Assembly (NCBI RefSeq): GCF_002024805.1
Contig: NZ_CP014337.1
Span: 620,001-684,000 of the forward strand
DNA length: 64,000 bases
From: Elizabethkingia bruuniana
GTDB taxonomy: Bacteria; Bacteroidota; Bacteroidia; Flavobacteriales; Weeksellaceae
Direction: 5' to 3'
Shown: one piece after another, positions 52,696 to 62,347 of the stretch
Position numbering within the stretch: the first letter of the stretch is position 1
How the letters are laid out: every line of letters begins with the position of its first letter
Position numbers and translations under genes: made by a program
The notes under the pieces: model-generated
What the model was told of the DNA's origin: nothing
Database searches by the model: none
Seen by the model: only the letters and a program-made list of their open reading frames with translations

Positions 52696-54085
52696 TAAGC
52701 AAAAGACTTTAAAAGAAGAAGTAACCCTTTCGGGAATTGGACTTCATACCGGTAAGAATGTAATCATGACACTGAAACCTGCAAAAGAAAATACAGGTTT
52801 TGTGTTTGTACGTACTGATCTGGAAGGACATCCTACAGTAGAAGCAGATGTTAATTATGTTACCAGTACAGAAAGAGGTACTTCCCTTGAAAAGAAAGGA
52901 GTAAGCATTCATACTTCTGAGCACGTTTTAGCAGCTTTGGTAGGTATGGATCTTGATAATGTTATTATCGAACTGGATAGTTCAGAACCTCCTATTTTAG
53001 ACGGATCATCCAAATACTTTATCGAAGCCATTGAATCTGTTGGCGTAGAAGAACAGGAACTACAAAGAGATTACCTTGTTATTAAAGAGGTATTAAATTA
53101 TGTAGACCCGGCTTCAGGCTCAGAGATTACAATAATACCTGCAGATAACTACGAAATTACCTGTATGGTAGACTTCGGAACTAAAGTTTTGGGAACTCAG
53201 AATGCAAGTCTGAAACATATTTCTGAATTTAAAGATGAAATTTCCAGCGCAAGAACATTCAGCTTCTTACACGAATTGGAAATGCTTTTAGATCACGGAT
53301 TAATTAAAGGTGGAGATATCAGCAATGCTATCGTATATGTTGATAAAGAATTGACGCCTGAAACTATAGAGAAATTAAAATTTGCTTTTGGTAAGGAAGA
53401 TGTTTCTATCAGACCAAATGGTATATTAGATAATGTTACCCTTAAATATCCGAACGAAGCAGCACGTCACAAATTACTAGACGTTATTGGTGACCTTGCT
53501 TTAGTAGGTGTTAAAATAAAAGGTAAAGTTATTGCGAACAAACCAGGGCACTTTGTAAATACACAATTTGCCAAAAAATTAAACAGACAATATAAATTGC
53601 AGAAAAAGAAAAATGTGCCGGATTTTGATTTGAAGGCAGATCCTGTTTATGATATAAACGGGATTATGAGACTTCTTCCTCACCGTCCGCCATTCTTATT
53701 AGTAGATAAAATCTTAGAATTATCTGACAGCCACGTGGTAGGGTTGAAAAATGTTACCATGAACGAACCTTTCTTTGTAGGACATTTTCCTAAAGAACCA
53801 GTAATGCCGGGTGTATTACAGGTAGAGGCTTTAGCACAGGTAGGAGGTATTTTAGTATTGGCTAACGTACCGGATCCGGAAAATTACTCTACATATTTCA
53901 TTAAAATGGATAATGTAAAGTTCAAAAGAAAAATTGTTCCGGGAGATACCGTTATTTTCAAGATTGAATTAATGGAACCTATCAGAAGAGGAATTGTTCA
54001 TATGCAGGGATATGGCTATGTAGGAGATACTGTAGCTATTGAAGCAGAACTAATGGCACAGGTAGCAAAAAATAAAACCGAATAA
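52688..54085 (+). CDS. lpxC/fabZ: Bifunctional LpxC deacetylase / FabZ dehydratase
   Basis: A 465-residue fusion. Residues 1-310 are LpxC, the zinc deacetylase that commits to lipid A synthesis; ligands are His in [10 protein letters not shown] and the HxxxD of [11 protein letters not shown], with catalytic His in NKPGHFVNT. Residues about 315-465 are FabZ, the 3-hydroxyacyl-ACP dehydratase, with [36 protein letters not shown] (His/Glu). The fusion is standard in Bacteroidota and joins the enzymes that compete for hydroxyacyl-ACP. Confidence 0.96.
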   Translation: MSDKQKTLKEEVTLSGIGLHTGKNVIMTLKPAKENTGFVFVRTDLEGHPTVEADVNYVTSTERGTSLEKKGVSIHTSEHVLAALVGMDLDNVIIELDSSEPPILDGSSKYFIEAIESVGVEEQELQRDYLVIKEVLNYVDPASGSEITIIPADNYEITCMVDFGTKVLGTQNASLKHISEFKDEISSARTFSFLHELEMLLDHGLIKGGDISNAIVYVDKELTPETIEKLKFAFGKEDVSIRPNGILDNVTLKYPNEAARHKLLDVIGDLALVGVKIKGKVIANKPGHFVNTQFAKKLNRQYKLQKKKNVPDFDLKADPVYDINGIMRLLPHRPPFLLVDKILELSDSHVVGLKNVTMNEPFFVGHFPKEPVMPGVLQVEALAQVGGILVLANVPDPENYSTYFIKMDNVKFKRKIVPGDTVIFKIELMEPIRRGIVHMQGYGYVGDTVAIEAELMAQVAKNKTE

Positions 54086-54092
54086 GTAAGTG

Positions 54093-54884
54093 ATGATACA
54101 TCAATTAGCCGCTGTAGATAAAAGAGCAAAAATAGGAAGTCAGGTTATTGTAGAACCTTTCACAACCATCGCAGGAGATGTGGAAATCGGATCAGGAACG
54201 TGGATCGGACCAAATGTAACCATTATGGACGGGGCACGTATCGGGAAGAATTGTAAAATTTACCCCGGAACTGTAATAGCTGCGGCTCCTCAGGATCTTA
54301 AATATGAAGGTGAAGATACACAGGTAATTATCGGAGATAATACCACTATCAGAGAAAATGTTACGGTTAACAAAGGAACAAAAGCACTAGGATATACCAA
54401 GCTTGGTAGTAACTGCCTTATTATGGCTAATGTACATATCGCACATGACTGTGTCATTGGAGATCATGTTGTATTAGTATACGGAAGCGGAATTGCTGGT
54501 CACGTAGAAATCGATGATTATGCTTTTATCGGTGGACTTAGTGCGGTACATCAGTTCTCCAGAATCGGAAAGCATGTGATGGTTTCCGGAGGTACTCTGG
54601 TAAGAAAAGATATTCCGCCTTATATCAAAGTAGCCAGAGAACCTATTTCTTATGCTGGCATTAACTCTATCGGTTTAAGAAGAAGAGGTTTCACTAACGA
54701 GAAAATCTACGAAATCCAGTCTATCTACCGCGCTATCTTCCAGATGAAGAAAAACGCTACCCAGGCAATAGAATATATTGAAAAAGAGCTTCTTCCTACT
54801 GCGGAGAGAGACGAGATTATTACTTTTATCCAGAACTCACCAAGAGGTATTGTAAAAGGATACGGTAATTCCTCAAAAGATTAG
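54093..54884 (+). CDS. lpxA: UDP-N-acetylglucosamine O-acyltransferase LpxA
   Basis: A 263-residue left-handed beta-helix trimer that performs the first lipid A step. IHQLAAVDKRAKIGSQVIVEPF opens the helix; catalytic His is in NCLIMANVHIAHDCVIGDH; the C-terminal helical part includes INSIGLRRRGFTNEKI. ATG 54093 is preferred over the in-frame GTG at 54090. It follows lpxC/fabZ by 7 bases. Confidence 0.95.
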   Translation: MIHQLAAVDKRAKIGSQVIVEPFTTIAGDVEIGSGTWIGPNVTIMDGARIGKNCKIYPGTVIAAAPQDLKYEGEDTQVIIGDNTTIRENVTVNKGTKALGYTKLGSNCLIMANVHIAHDCVIGDHVVLVYGSGIAGHVEIDDYAFIGGLSAVHQFSRIGKHVMVSGGTLVRKDIPPYIKVAREPISYAGINSIGLRRRGFTNEKIYEIQSIYRAIFQMKKNATQAIEYIEKELLPTAERDEIITFIQNSPRGIVKGYGNSSKD

Positions 54885-54918
54885 AAAATTAAGAAACAAA
54901 AAAATATAAAAATACTCA

Positions 54919-55482
54919 ATGGCAACAACTGCAGACATTAAAAAAGGTCTTTGTATTGAATTTAGCAATGATATCTATAAGGTAATTGAATTCCTTCACG
55001 TAAAACCAGGAAAAGGTCCTGCTTTCGTAAGAACAAAGCTGAAAAGTGTAACCAACGGGAAAGTGTTAGATAATACATTTTCTGCAGGACACAAGATCGA
55101 AGAGGTTAAAGTAATTACCAGAAAATTTCAGTACCTTTATGACGATGAAAATGGCTTCCATTTCATGAATAATGATGACTTCACTCAGATCTATATCAAC
55201 AAAGAAATGATTGAAAATGCTCAGTTTATGAAAGCAGGTGAAGAGGTTACAATCGTTTTAAAAGAAGCAGATGAGGCTCCGTTATCAGCGGAAATTCCAC
55301 CAACTGTAACTTTAGAAGTTATTGAAGCAGATCCAGGTGTAAAAGGAAATACAGCGACTAACGCATTGAAAAATGCAATCGTTGAAACTGGTGCAAGAGT
55401 ACTGGTTCCTTTATTTATAGAACCGGGAGAAAAAATCAGAATCAATACTGAGGACGGTAGCTACATCGAAAGAATTAAATAA
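54919..55482 (+). CDS. efp: Elongation factor P
   Basis: A 187-residue three-domain factor that relieves ribosome stalling at polyproline. Domain I has the modification loop LHVKPGKGPAFVRTKLK with the tip Lys in GKG; domain III ends DGSYIERIK. No modification enzyme gene is nearby. It follows lpxA by 34 bases. The 169 bases after it (55483-55651) contain no gene that I can see. Confidence 0.96.
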   Translation: MATTADIKKGLCIEFSNDIYKVIEFLHVKPGKGPAFVRTKLKSVTNGKVLDNTFSAGHKIEEVKVITRKFQYLYDDENGFHFMNNDDFTQIYINKEMIENAQFMKAGEEVTIVLKEADEAPLSAEIPPTVTLEVIEADPGVKGNTATNALKNAIVETGARVLVPLFIEPGEKIRINTEDGSYIERIK

Positions 55483-55651
55483 GATGACACTTTGATAAAG
55501 TGTAGCTGTTGATTACAATCGAACAACTGCATCTTATCAGATCTTAAAAAAAAATATACGAATGAAACGAAACTTATAATGAGTTTTTCCAAACAGGTAA
55601 TATCATTGTAAGTTCCGTTCCGTCCGGCAACAAAAAATAAAAGATAAACGG

Positions 55652-56551
55652 ATGAAATTTAAAAAAGCTCAGAATCTGAAAACAATTGCCGATCTTATCG
55701 GAGCACGCTATGTTGGTGATGCTGAATTTCAGGTTTTAGGCACTAATGAAATACATCGTGTTACAGCCGGAGATATTGTCTTTGTCAATCATCCAAAATA
55801 TTACGACAAAGCTTTAAATTCAGCTGCTACTATTGTTCTTATAGATCAGGAAGTAGAATGCCCGGAAGGAAAAGCACTTCTTATTTCTGAGGATCCGTTC
55901 CGCGATTTCAACTTAATCAATACTCACTTTACCAGAACTCAGGACTTCAAAGAAGAAAGACATAATCTTGAAGTTGGAGATACTACTATTATTCACTCTT
56001 CTGTAGTAATTGGAAACGATGTGAAAATAGGAGATAACTGTATGATCCATCCTAATGTAGTTATTGGTGACAGAACAGTTATTGGTAATAATGTGATTAT
56101 CCAGTCCGGAACTGTGTTGGGAGGTGATGCTTTTTATTACCGTAAAACAGCCAATGGTTTTGAAAAACTTCAATCCGTTGGACATGTTGTTTTGGAGGAC
56201 GATGTAGAGGTTGGTGTTAACTGTACACTAGACAGAGGTGTTACCGATGTTACACTAATCAGAAAATCTACTAAAATAGATAATCAGGTACAGATAGGAC
56301 ATGATACCATTATTGGTGAACGTTGTCTTATTGCATCACAAGTAGGTATTGCCGGATGTTGTAATATAGGGAACGATGTTACATTATGGGGACAGGTAGG
56401 TGTTGCATCTTCTGTAACAATTGAAGATAAAACAGTTGTTCTGGCAACTTCAGGTGTTTCTAAAGACCTGAAAACCGGTACATATTTCGGTGCCCCTGCT
56501 GAACCAGCAAAAGAGTTCTATAAAAAAGCGGTGAAGCTGAGCAGGCTTTAA
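55652..56551 (+). CDS. Second LpxD-like N-acyltransferase
   Basis: A 299-residue left-handed beta-helix protein, about 45 residues shorter than the lpxD at 51658. It keeps an N-terminal UDP-binding-like domain (TIADLIGARYVGDAEFQVLG, DIVFVNHPKYYDKA), hexapeptide repeats from about residue 105, and the catalytic-type His in KIDNQVQIGHDTIIGERC. It could be an N-acyltransferase with different chain preference or act on another sugar nucleotide. Paired LpxD-like genes near the lpx operon are common in Flavobacteriia as I recall. Confidence 0.8.
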   Translation: MKFKKAQNLKTIADLIGARYVGDAEFQVLGTNEIHRVTAGDIVFVNHPKYYDKALNSAATIVLIDQEVECPEGKALLISEDPFRDFNLINTHFTRTQDFKEERHNLEVGDTTIIHSSVVIGNDVKIGDNCMIHPNVVIGDRTVIGNNVIIQSGTVLGGDAFYYRKTANGFEKLQSVGHVVLEDDVEVGVNCTLDRGVTDVTLIRKSTKIDNQVQIGHDTIIGERCLIASQVGIAGCCNIGNDVTLWGQVGVASSVTIEDKTVVLATSGVSKDLKTGTYFGAPAEPAKEFYKKAVKLSRL

Positions 56552-56601
56552 TTAAATTTCAAAAATCTAATAAAAAATATTAATTTTACAAAAAATCAAC
56601 A

Positions 56602-57477
56602 ATGTCAGTATTAGTAAACAAAGATTCGAAAGTAATCGTACAAGGATTTACCGGTAATGAAGGTACTTTCCATGCAGGTCAAATGATAGAATACGGAACA
56701 AATGTAGTAGGTGGTGTAACTCCAGGAAAAGGTGGTTCTGAGCACTTAGGGAAGCCTGTATTCAACACTGTTGCAGAAGCTGTAGAAAAAGCAGGAGCTA
56801 ATGTAAGTATTATCTTCGTACCACCAGCATTTGCTGCTGATGCAGTAATGGAAGCTGCCGATGCAGGTATCAAAGTAATCGTTTGTATTACTGAAGGTAT
56901 TCCTGTAGCTGACATGGTAAAAGTTAAGGACTATATCCAGGATAAAGATTGTCGTTTAATCGGTCCAAACTGCCCTGGTATCATTACTTCTGACGAGGCT
57001 AAAATTGGTATTATGCCAGGTTTCGTTTTCAAGAAAGGTAAAGTAGGTATCGTATCTAAGTCAGGTACTTTAACATATGAAGCAGCTGATCAGGTTGTAA
57101 GAGCTGGATTCGGAGTTTCTACAGCTATCGGTATTGGTGGTGACCCAATCATTGGTACTACTACTAAAGAAGCTTTAGAATTATTCATCAATGACCCTGA
57201 AACTGAAGCTGTAGTTATGATCGGTGAGATCGGTGGTCAGCTAGAAGGTGATGCTGCTAAATGGTACAAAGCTTCTGGTTCTACTAAACCAGTTGTAGGT
57301 TTCATCGCAGGTCAGACAGCTCCTAAAGGAAGAACAATGGGGCACGCAGGTGCTATCGTAGGTGGTGATGATGATACTGCTCAAGCTAAAATGAAGATTA
57401 TGGCAGAATGCGGAATCAATGTTGTAGCTTCTCCTGCTGATATCGGTGCTACTGTAGCAAAAGTTTTAAACAAATAA
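56602..57477 (+). CDS. sucD: Succinate-CoA ligase, alpha subunit
   Basis: A 291-residue TCA cycle enzyme subunit. [41 protein letters not shown] is the CoA-binding N-terminus; [21 protein letters not shown] follows, and the phosphorylated His is in [13 protein letters not shown]. The beta subunit sucC is not next to it. Confidence 0.97.
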   Translation: MSVLVNKDSKVIVQGFTGNEGTFHAGQMIEYGTNVVGGVTPGKGGSEHLGKPVFNTVAEAVEKAGANVSIIFVPPAFAADAVMEAADAGIKVIVCITEGIPVADMVKVKDYIQDKDCRLIGPNCPGIITSDEAKIGIMPGFVFKKGKVGIVSKSGTLTYEAADQVVRAGFGVSTAIGIGGDPIIGTTTKEALELFINDPETEAVVMIGEIGGQLEGDAAKWYKASGSTKPVVGFIAGQTAPKGRTMGHAGAIVGGDDDTAQAKMKIMAECGINVVASPADIGATVAKVLNK

Positions 57478-57500
57478 TTGTTTGCTAAAAACATAAATAA

Positions 57501-57527
57501 AATCCCGAAAATTCGGGATTTTTTTAT
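57501..57527 (+). terminator. Terminator after sucD
   Basis: AATCCCGAA pairs with TTCGGGATT, followed by TTTTTA. Confidence 0.9.
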
Positions 57528-57589
57528 GCCCTATAGGCAGTGTAGTATATATGTGACAGTCAAAAAGCTTATGTAGTGAAAGTTTTCAT

Positions 57590-57597
57590 TATATTTG
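57590..57597 (+). promoter_or_regulatory. -7 box for outer membrane protein gene
   Basis: TATATTTG matches TAnnTTTG, 29 bases upstream of the ATG. Confidence 0.5.
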
Positions 57598-57626
57598 CCT
57601 CATAAAATTAAAAAAACAGAAATTTT

Positions 57627-58295
57627 ATGAAGAAATTACTTTTTACTTCTGCATTAGCACTATCTACGCTTTCATTTGCCCAGATAGACTTTAACAACAC
57701 CAGATTTGGGGTTACTGCAGGGCTTAACCGTTCAGGAGTGAGCAATGCACACAGACCATCAGGAGCAAGATATACTTTTCAGGCAGGTGGATTAGCCTTA
57801 ATCCCGATAGGAACTGCTAATCAGTTTTTCTTACAGCCAGAGGTATTATTCTACGGTGCTGGTGAAACAGGAAAGGATAGCGATTTTAAGAACGGAGATC
57901 GTAATGCTAATGGTTATAATGCAGTATATGCAAATAACTACATCAGCGTTCCGGTATACTTCAAAGCTTATTTCTCTGAAGCACCATCTGAGTTTTTTGC
58001 AATGGCAGGCCCAAGATTTAACTTCCTGGTAAACCAGAATGTTAAAAATGTTCCTCAAGATAGACCTTACTATGATCCTGATTATAGTGGAACTAGCAAT
58101 TTTAATGGTAAAGCGGCAAGCTTTAACTTTGGAATCGGATTAGGAATAGGGTATAGCCTTAAAAGAGAGTGGGAATTCACAATTAAGTATGACTTAGGAC
58201 TTACCAATACTTACAAAGGTTTAGTAAATGAATTAAGCTCTAAGAGCAAATCTGAACAGGTAGCGAGCGTTGGTGTTAGCTATATCTTCAAATAA
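57627..58295 (+). CDS. Outer membrane beta-barrel protein (PorT-like)
   Basis: A 222-residue protein with a signal peptide (MKKLLFTSALALSTLSFA, then Q). The mature part has strands NTRFGVTAGLNRSGV, FQAGGLALIPIG, FFLQPEVLFYGAGE, ISVPVYFKAYF, FFAMAGPRFNFLVN, SFNFGIGLGIGYSL and ends VGVSYIFK with a terminal aromatic before Lys. This is the pattern of 8-stranded PorT/OmpW-sized barrels. Function unknown. Confidence 0.85.
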   Translation: MKKLLFTSALALSTLSFAQIDFNNTRFGVTAGLNRSGVSNAHRPSGARYTFQAGGLALIPIGTANQFFLQPEVLFYGAGETGKDSDFKNGDRNANGYNAVYANNYISVPVYFKAYFSEAPSEFFAMAGPRFNFLVNQNVKNVPQDRPYYDPDYSGTSNFNGKAASFNFGIGLGIGYSLKREWEFTIKYDLGLTNTYKGLVNELSSKSKSEQVASVGVSYIFK

Positions 58296-58317
58296 GACAA
58301 ATAACATTAAGACATAA

Positions 58318-58346
58318 AAAAATCCCGGGTTAACGGGATTTTTTAT
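58318..58346. terminator. Bidirectional terminator
   Basis: AAATCCCG pairs with CGGGATTT across GGTTAA, with T-runs on both strands, between the barrel gene and the convergent ABC permease gene. Confidence 0.85.
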
Positions 58347-58408
58347 TTTACAGATCTGTCTGTTGAATTTTAATATTTCTAATTTCGTACTTCTAACTTC
58401 ATAATTAG

Positions 58409-59698
58409 CTAGCTTCTGATCCATTTCCAAAGCTCTTTTACCGAAGCTTTGTTGCCATACATCAGAATACCCACACGGTAGATTTTTCCTGCTACAAAGA
58501 TCATAAACAGAGCTGATGCGGCAAGTAATGCCATGGAAAGTAATAATTGCCACATAGGTACACCAAATGGTATTCTGGCAATCATAGCAACCGGTGATGT
58601 CAACGGAATTATAGACAGCCAGAAAGCTAAAGGACCTTCAGGGTTATTCATAATACTAAAGCTGCCATATAAGCTCAGCATTAGTGGTAAAATCGCAAAT
58701 AATGTGAATTGCTGAGTTTCTGTTTCATTGTCTACGGCAGAGCCTACAGCAGCATAAATAGAGCTGTAGAAGATGTACCCTAAAAGGAAGTAGAATATAA
58801 ATACACCGATAATAGTTACATAATCCATACCCAGAAGACTGTGAGATACCATAGTAAAGATCTCCTGAATATTTCCTAGTTTATCCATTGGGCCGGCTGC
58901 TGCAACCGAGTATTTCTGATTAAAAAATACGGCAGCACTTACCGTCATAGCAATCCATATAATAAACTGTGTAAGGGCTACCAAGGTTACGCCCAGAATT
59001 TTTCCCATCATTAGCTCAAAAGGCTTTACAGACGAAATAATAATCTCTACAACACGGTTGTTTTTTTCTTCCAGTACACTACGCATTACCCGTACACCAT
59101 ACATAATGATAAACATAAATGTAGCATACATAAGGATACCCGCTAATGCAGATTTTACGCCAAAAAGAAAGGCATCATCATCTTGCTTTTTCTCCTTTAG
59201 GTTCTCCGTATTCAGTGTGAAATTCTGATTCAGATTCAGAATCTGTGATTCCTTTATACCAAGTTCCTTTATTTTAAGCTTTCTGATTTCATCAGAAATA
59301 GCGGAAGAAATTTCTTTACGGGAATCAAAGCCTATCTGTTTATTCGTGTACAGTTTTGTTTGTGTTTCCAGTTTACTGTAGTCGTTATCTTCCAGTCTTG
59401 GAATAACCAAAAGTCCATCTATAGCTTCTGTTTCTGTTAATGTTCCCTTTATTGTTCCTGCACTTTTTTCAGAGACATATTGGTAGGTAATATCACCTGA
59501 ATTTTTCATTTTGGAAAAACTCTGACTGTTATCTACTACTGCGATGTTATAATGGGTTTTGTTCGCTTTGAACATGTAAGTAATGACAGCGCCAAACAAC
59601 AAAAGTAGGATAGGTGCCATAAGGGTAAGTACAACAAAAGATTTTTTCTTTACCTGGGTAAGGTATTCTCTTTTGGTAATAAGTATAATATTTTTCAT
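58409..59698 (-). CDS. ABC-2 type exporter permease
   Basis: A 429-residue membrane protein. One helix at residues 23-44 is followed by a large extracytoplasmic domain (about 45-180), then five helices from about 185 (LFGVKSALAGILMYATFMFIIMYGVRVMRSVLEEKNNRVVEIIISSVKP, the classic ABC-2 signature). NatB-like. Partner of the ATPase encoded 24 bases upstream. Substrate unknown; Na+ efflux or drug export are family options. Confidence 0.9.
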   Translation of the reverse strand: MKNIILITKREYLTQVKKKSFVVLTLMAPILLLLFGAVITYMFKANKTHYNIAVVDNSQSFSKMKNSGDITYQYVSEKSAGTIKGTLTETEAIDGLLVIPRLEDNDYSKLETQTKLYTNKQIGFDSRKEISSAISDEIRKLKIKELGIKESQILNLNQNFTLNTENLKEKKQDDDAFLFGVKSALAGILMYATFMFIIMYGVRVMRSVLEEKNNRVVEIIISSVKPFELMMGKILGVTLVALTQFIIWIAMTVSAAVFFNQKYSVAAAGPMDKLGNIQEIFTMVSHSLLGMDYVTIIGVFIFYFLLGYIFYSSIYAAVGSAVDNETETQQFTLFAILPLMLSLYGSFSIMNNPEGPLAFWLSIIPLTSPVAMIARIPFGVPMWQLLLSMALLAASALFMIFVAGKIYRVGILMYGNKASVKELWKWIRS

Positions 59699-59722
59699 AA
59701 GTTCAGTCGTTGGGTTCGAGAT

Positions 59723-60625
59723 TTACTTTACAGCATTAATGAATACTTCATTCATACTTGGGATTTTCTCTTCAAAAACCCTCACCTTTCCAGTTTTTAA
59801 CAGCTCTTCCAGCAGGATATTAGAATTGCTTTCATTTCGAATTTGGAAACTAATTAGTCCGTTTTCCTGAATAATATTATCCGGTGTATATCTGGTCTTA
59901 AAGTTTTCAAAGTTGTCAGATTGCAGGTCTGTCAATACTACATTAAACAGGTTTTGTTTAAACTGCTCACGGACATCGAATACCTTTCCGTCCAGTATTT
60001 TATTCGACTGGTTAATCAGGGCAACATAATCACACATTTCTTCTACTGATTCCATTCGGTGCGTAGACAGGATAATTGTCGTTCCCTGTTCTTTCAATTG
60101 CAAAATTTTATCTTTAATCAGATTGGCATTTACAGGATCAAATCCTGAAAAAGGTTCATCCAGAATTAACAATTTAGGCTGATGCAGAACAGTTACCACA
60201 AATTGTATTTTCTGAGCCATACCTTTAGAAAGTTCAGATAGCTTTTTCTTCCACCACTGGTCTATATTCAACTGTTCAAACCAATATTTAGCTTGTGTAA
60301 TAGCATCGTGTTTAGACATACCTTTTAGCTCTCCAAAATAGGTGAGCTGATCTCCGATGGTCATGTTTTTATACAAACCACGCTCTTCAGGCATGTATCC
60401 AATCTTTTGAATATGCTCAGGGCTTAACTTTTGGCCGTCAATAAAAATTTCTCCGCTGTCAGGCTGCGTGATCTGATTAATAATACGAATAAATGATGTT
60501 TTTCCGGCACCGTTAGGTCCCAGAAGACCGTAAATACTTCCTTTTGGAACTTCGATACTGAAGTTGTTGAGTGCTACCTTTTTACCTGCATTATAGGTTT
60601 TAGTAACATTTATAGCTTTTAGCAT
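59723..60625 (-). CDS. ABC transporter ATP-binding protein (NatA-like)
   Basis: A 300-residue ATPase. Walker A is LLGPNGAGKTSFIRII; the signature motif is LSKGMAQKIQFVVTVL (ending the LSxGM form typical of ABC-2 exporters); Walker B is KLLILDEPFSGFD; the H-loop is ILSTHRMESVEE. A C-terminal ~70-residue domain is also typical. Operon with the permease. Confidence 0.93.
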   Translation of the reverse strand: MLKAINVTKTYNAGKKVALNNFSIEVPKGSIYGLLGPNGAGKTSFIRIINQITQPDSGEIFIDGQKLSPEHIQKIGYMPEERGLYKNMTIGDQLTYFGELKGMSKHDAITQAKYWFEQLNIDQWWKKKLSELSKGMAQKIQFVVTVLHQPKLLILDEPFSGFDPVNANLIKDKILQLKEQGTTIILSTHRMESVEEMCDYVALINQSNKILDGKVFDVREQFKQNLFNVVLTDLQSDNFENFKTRYTPDNIIQENGLISFQIRNESNSNILLEELLKTGKVRVFEEKIPSMNEVFINAVK

Positions 60626-60687
60626 TATTATTTTTTCTTGTTAGTCTCTCTTTTCAGAATTTGTTACAGAGGTCGGATCGCATTTTT

Positions 60688-60840
60688 AAGCACATAGATA
60701 CATAGGTTTAACTTTGAAAAGTATTGGATAGTCGCCTGGGTAGGACATAGCTGTTAAAAGTTATAATACTTACCTCTGTGTGAAAATTTATTTTTCCTGT
60801 GTGACCTCATAGTTTAATGATTTTTATCTTTCTATGTGGT
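60688..60840. repeat. Dispersed intergenic repeat with CACATAGA ends, copy B
   Basis: A 153-bp segment starting AAGCACATAGATACATAG and ending TTTCTATGTGGT. Its left end matches the reverse complement of the right end of 32354-32502, and its right end that of the left end. Both copies contain GTGTGAAAATTTA. It fills most of the 218-base gap between the ABC operon and the peptidase gene. Confidence 0.5.
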
Positions 60841-60843
60841 TTT

Positions 60844-61845
60844 CTACTTGTAGATATATACCTCTATTTCGCCTTTATCGGTTACTGTTCCGCGGTACAT
60901 TCCTTCGGTATTGAAAGGCATTGCTACATTTCCATCTTTATCCAGTGCGATAAGGCCTCCGTTTCCACCTAGTTTTCCAATTTCATCAATACTTTCCTGT
61001 GTTGCTTCAGTAACAGGTTTATGAAGATATTTCATACGGTCTGCAGCTGTTTTAGAAGCTACTGTACGGATAAAAAATTCTCCCCATCCTGTCCCGGAAA
61101 TTCCTACCTGTTCATTAGCATAGGTTCCGGCACCAATAATAGGCGAATCACCGATTCGGCCGTACTTTTTGTTGGTCATACCTCCTGTAGAAGTTCCGGC
61201 AGCAATATTTCCGTTTTTGTCGAGCGCTACAGCACCGACAGTACCAAATTTATGATCAACAATAAAATAGTCAGGATACTGTTCTTTATTGTTTAGGCTT
61301 GTTTTCTTAGTAGTTTCCATAGCCTTTACTTTTTGAAGGCTATTCCATGCTTTTTCCGTCCAGAAATATTTAGGATCTACAATTTCCAGTTTCTGCTCTT
61401 TTGCAAATTTCTCTGCTCCGGGGCCAGCCATCATGACATGTTCCGATTTATCCATAACAGCTCTTGCAGCCAAAATTGGATTTTTTATAGTGGTAACACC
61501 AGCAACAGCACCAGCTTTTTGATCCTTTCCGTTCATAATGGAAGCATCCAGTTCATTTCTTCCCTCATTAGTAAAGACAGCACCTTTTCCGGCGTTAAAC
61601 AAAGGTGAATCCTCCATAACCATAATAGCTGCAGATACTGCATCTAAAGAAGATTTACCGTTTTTGATCTCGGCATATCCCTTTTGTAAGGCTTCTGTAA
61701 GTTTTTCGCGGTATTCTTTTTCTTTTTCAGGAGAAAGGTTGGCTTTGGTTATTGTTCCGGCACCTCCGTGGATCACCATCACATACTTTTTCTGGGCAAA
61801 TGTTAGTGTCCCGAAAACTAATAAAGGAAATATAAACTTCTTCAT
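60844..61845 (-). CDS. Secreted isoaspartyl peptidase / L-asparaginase
   Basis: A 333-residue Ntn-hydrolase with signal peptide (MKKFIFPLLVFGTLTFA, then Q). It is a plant-type asparaginase: VMVIHGGAGTITK, LFNAGKGAVFTNEGRNELDASIM, and the autocleavage site before Thr202 in HKFGTVGAVALDKNGN, with TSTGGMTNKKYGRIGDSPIIGAGTYA behind it. Self-cleavage frees Thr202 as nucleophile. It hydrolyses beta-aspartyl peptides and asparagine; a glycosylasparaginase activity, known from an Elizabethkingia relative, is possible but not shown. Confidence 0.9.
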   Translation of the reverse strand: MKKFIFPLLVFGTLTFAQKKYVMVIHGGAGTITKANLSPEKEKEYREKLTEALQKGYAEIKNGKSSLDAVSAAIMVMEDSPLFNAGKGAVFTNEGRNELDASIMNGKDQKAGAVAGVTTIKNPILAARAVMDKSEHVMMAGPGAEKFAKEQKLEIVDPKYFWTEKAWNSLQKVKAMETTKKTSLNNKEQYPDYFIVDHKFGTVGAVALDKNGNIAAGTSTGGMTNKKYGRIGDSPIIGAGTYANEQVGISGTGWGEFFIRTVASKTAADRMKYLHKPVTEATQESIDEIGKLGGNGGLIALDKDGNVAMPFNTEGMYRGTVTDKGEIEVYIYK

Positions 61846-61967
61846 TATGTAATAAATAACTCCAAATTTACATGAAATTTTCTATTTCTAAAATAATAGC
61901 AGGGAGTAATTAATGACTATCTGAATAAAGAATTTCAGAGATCATAAACAACCTGTCGGTTTTTTTC

Positions 61968-61975
61968 TATCTTTG
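61968..61975 (+). promoter_or_regulatory. -7 box of the thiamin operon
   Basis: TATCTTTG matches TAnnTTTG and ends 6 bases before the riboswitch P1 stem, as expected for transcription starting at the aptamer. Confidence 0.6.
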
Positions 61976-61981
61976 TAATCG

Positions 61982-62062
61982 ACTTTAGGGGTGTCTGCAA
62001 ATATGCAGGCTGAGATTTTACCCTTAGAACCTGATCCGGGTCATACTGGCGTAGGGAAAAGT
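61982..62062 (+). ncRNA. TPP riboswitch
   Basis: The TPP aptamer core is intact: AGGGGTG, P3 stem CTGCA/TGCAG, the pyrimidine-sensor CTGAGAT, ACCCTT, GAACCTGATC, and the pyrophosphate-sensor arm GGGTCATACTGGCGTAGGGA. P1 is ACTTT/AAAGT. It controls thiS and thiC expression in response to thiamin pyrophosphate. Confidence 0.95.
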
Positions 62063-62098
62063 AAAATGTCTTCATTGGTGCTTTCTGCACTTTTGTGG

Positions 62099-62138
62099 CC
62101 ATTCCTGAAGTTATATATCTAAAAATTATCAGGAATGG
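62099..62138 (+). promoter_or_regulatory. Riboswitch expression-platform hairpin covering the thiS start
   Basis: CCATTCCTGA (62099-62108) pairs perfectly with TCAGGAATGG (62129-62138) over a 20-base A/T loop. The thiS ATG (62135-62137) lies in the 3' arm, so the stem should block translation. CTTCA (62070-62074) can pair TGAAG (62106-62110) as an alternative that would break it. Confidence 0.65.
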
Positions 62139-62341
62139 AACTTACAATTAATCACGAGAAAAGAAATTACGAGCATTTACCTTCCACATTGGAAGCACTA
62201 ATACATCTGGAAGCCGGCGGCAAGTCCAAAGGTATTGCTGTAGCTGTAAACAATCAGGTTATCCCCAAGACCGACTGGGGCAATACTGTTCTTCAGGATA
62301 AAGATTCTGTTCTTATCATCACCGCAACACAAGGAGGTTAA
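62135..62341 (+). CDS. thiS: Sulfur carrier protein ThiS
   Basis: A 68-residue ubiquitin-like protein ending in the conserved Gly-Gly (TATQGG) that is thiocarboxylated to donate sulfur for the thiazole ring. It begins MELTINHEKRNYEHLPSTLEAL. It follows the TPP riboswitch by 72 bases and is followed by thiC after 30 bases. Confidence 0.95.
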   Translation: MELTINHEKRNYEHLPSTLEALIHLEAGGKSKGIAVAVNNQVIPKTDWGNTVLQDKDSVLIITATQGG

Positions 62342-62347
62342 TACTAA

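Noticed and set aside
55483-55651. Short gene between efp and the second lpxD-like gene
   Set aside because: Only very short frames with no conserved-looking sequence or terminator.
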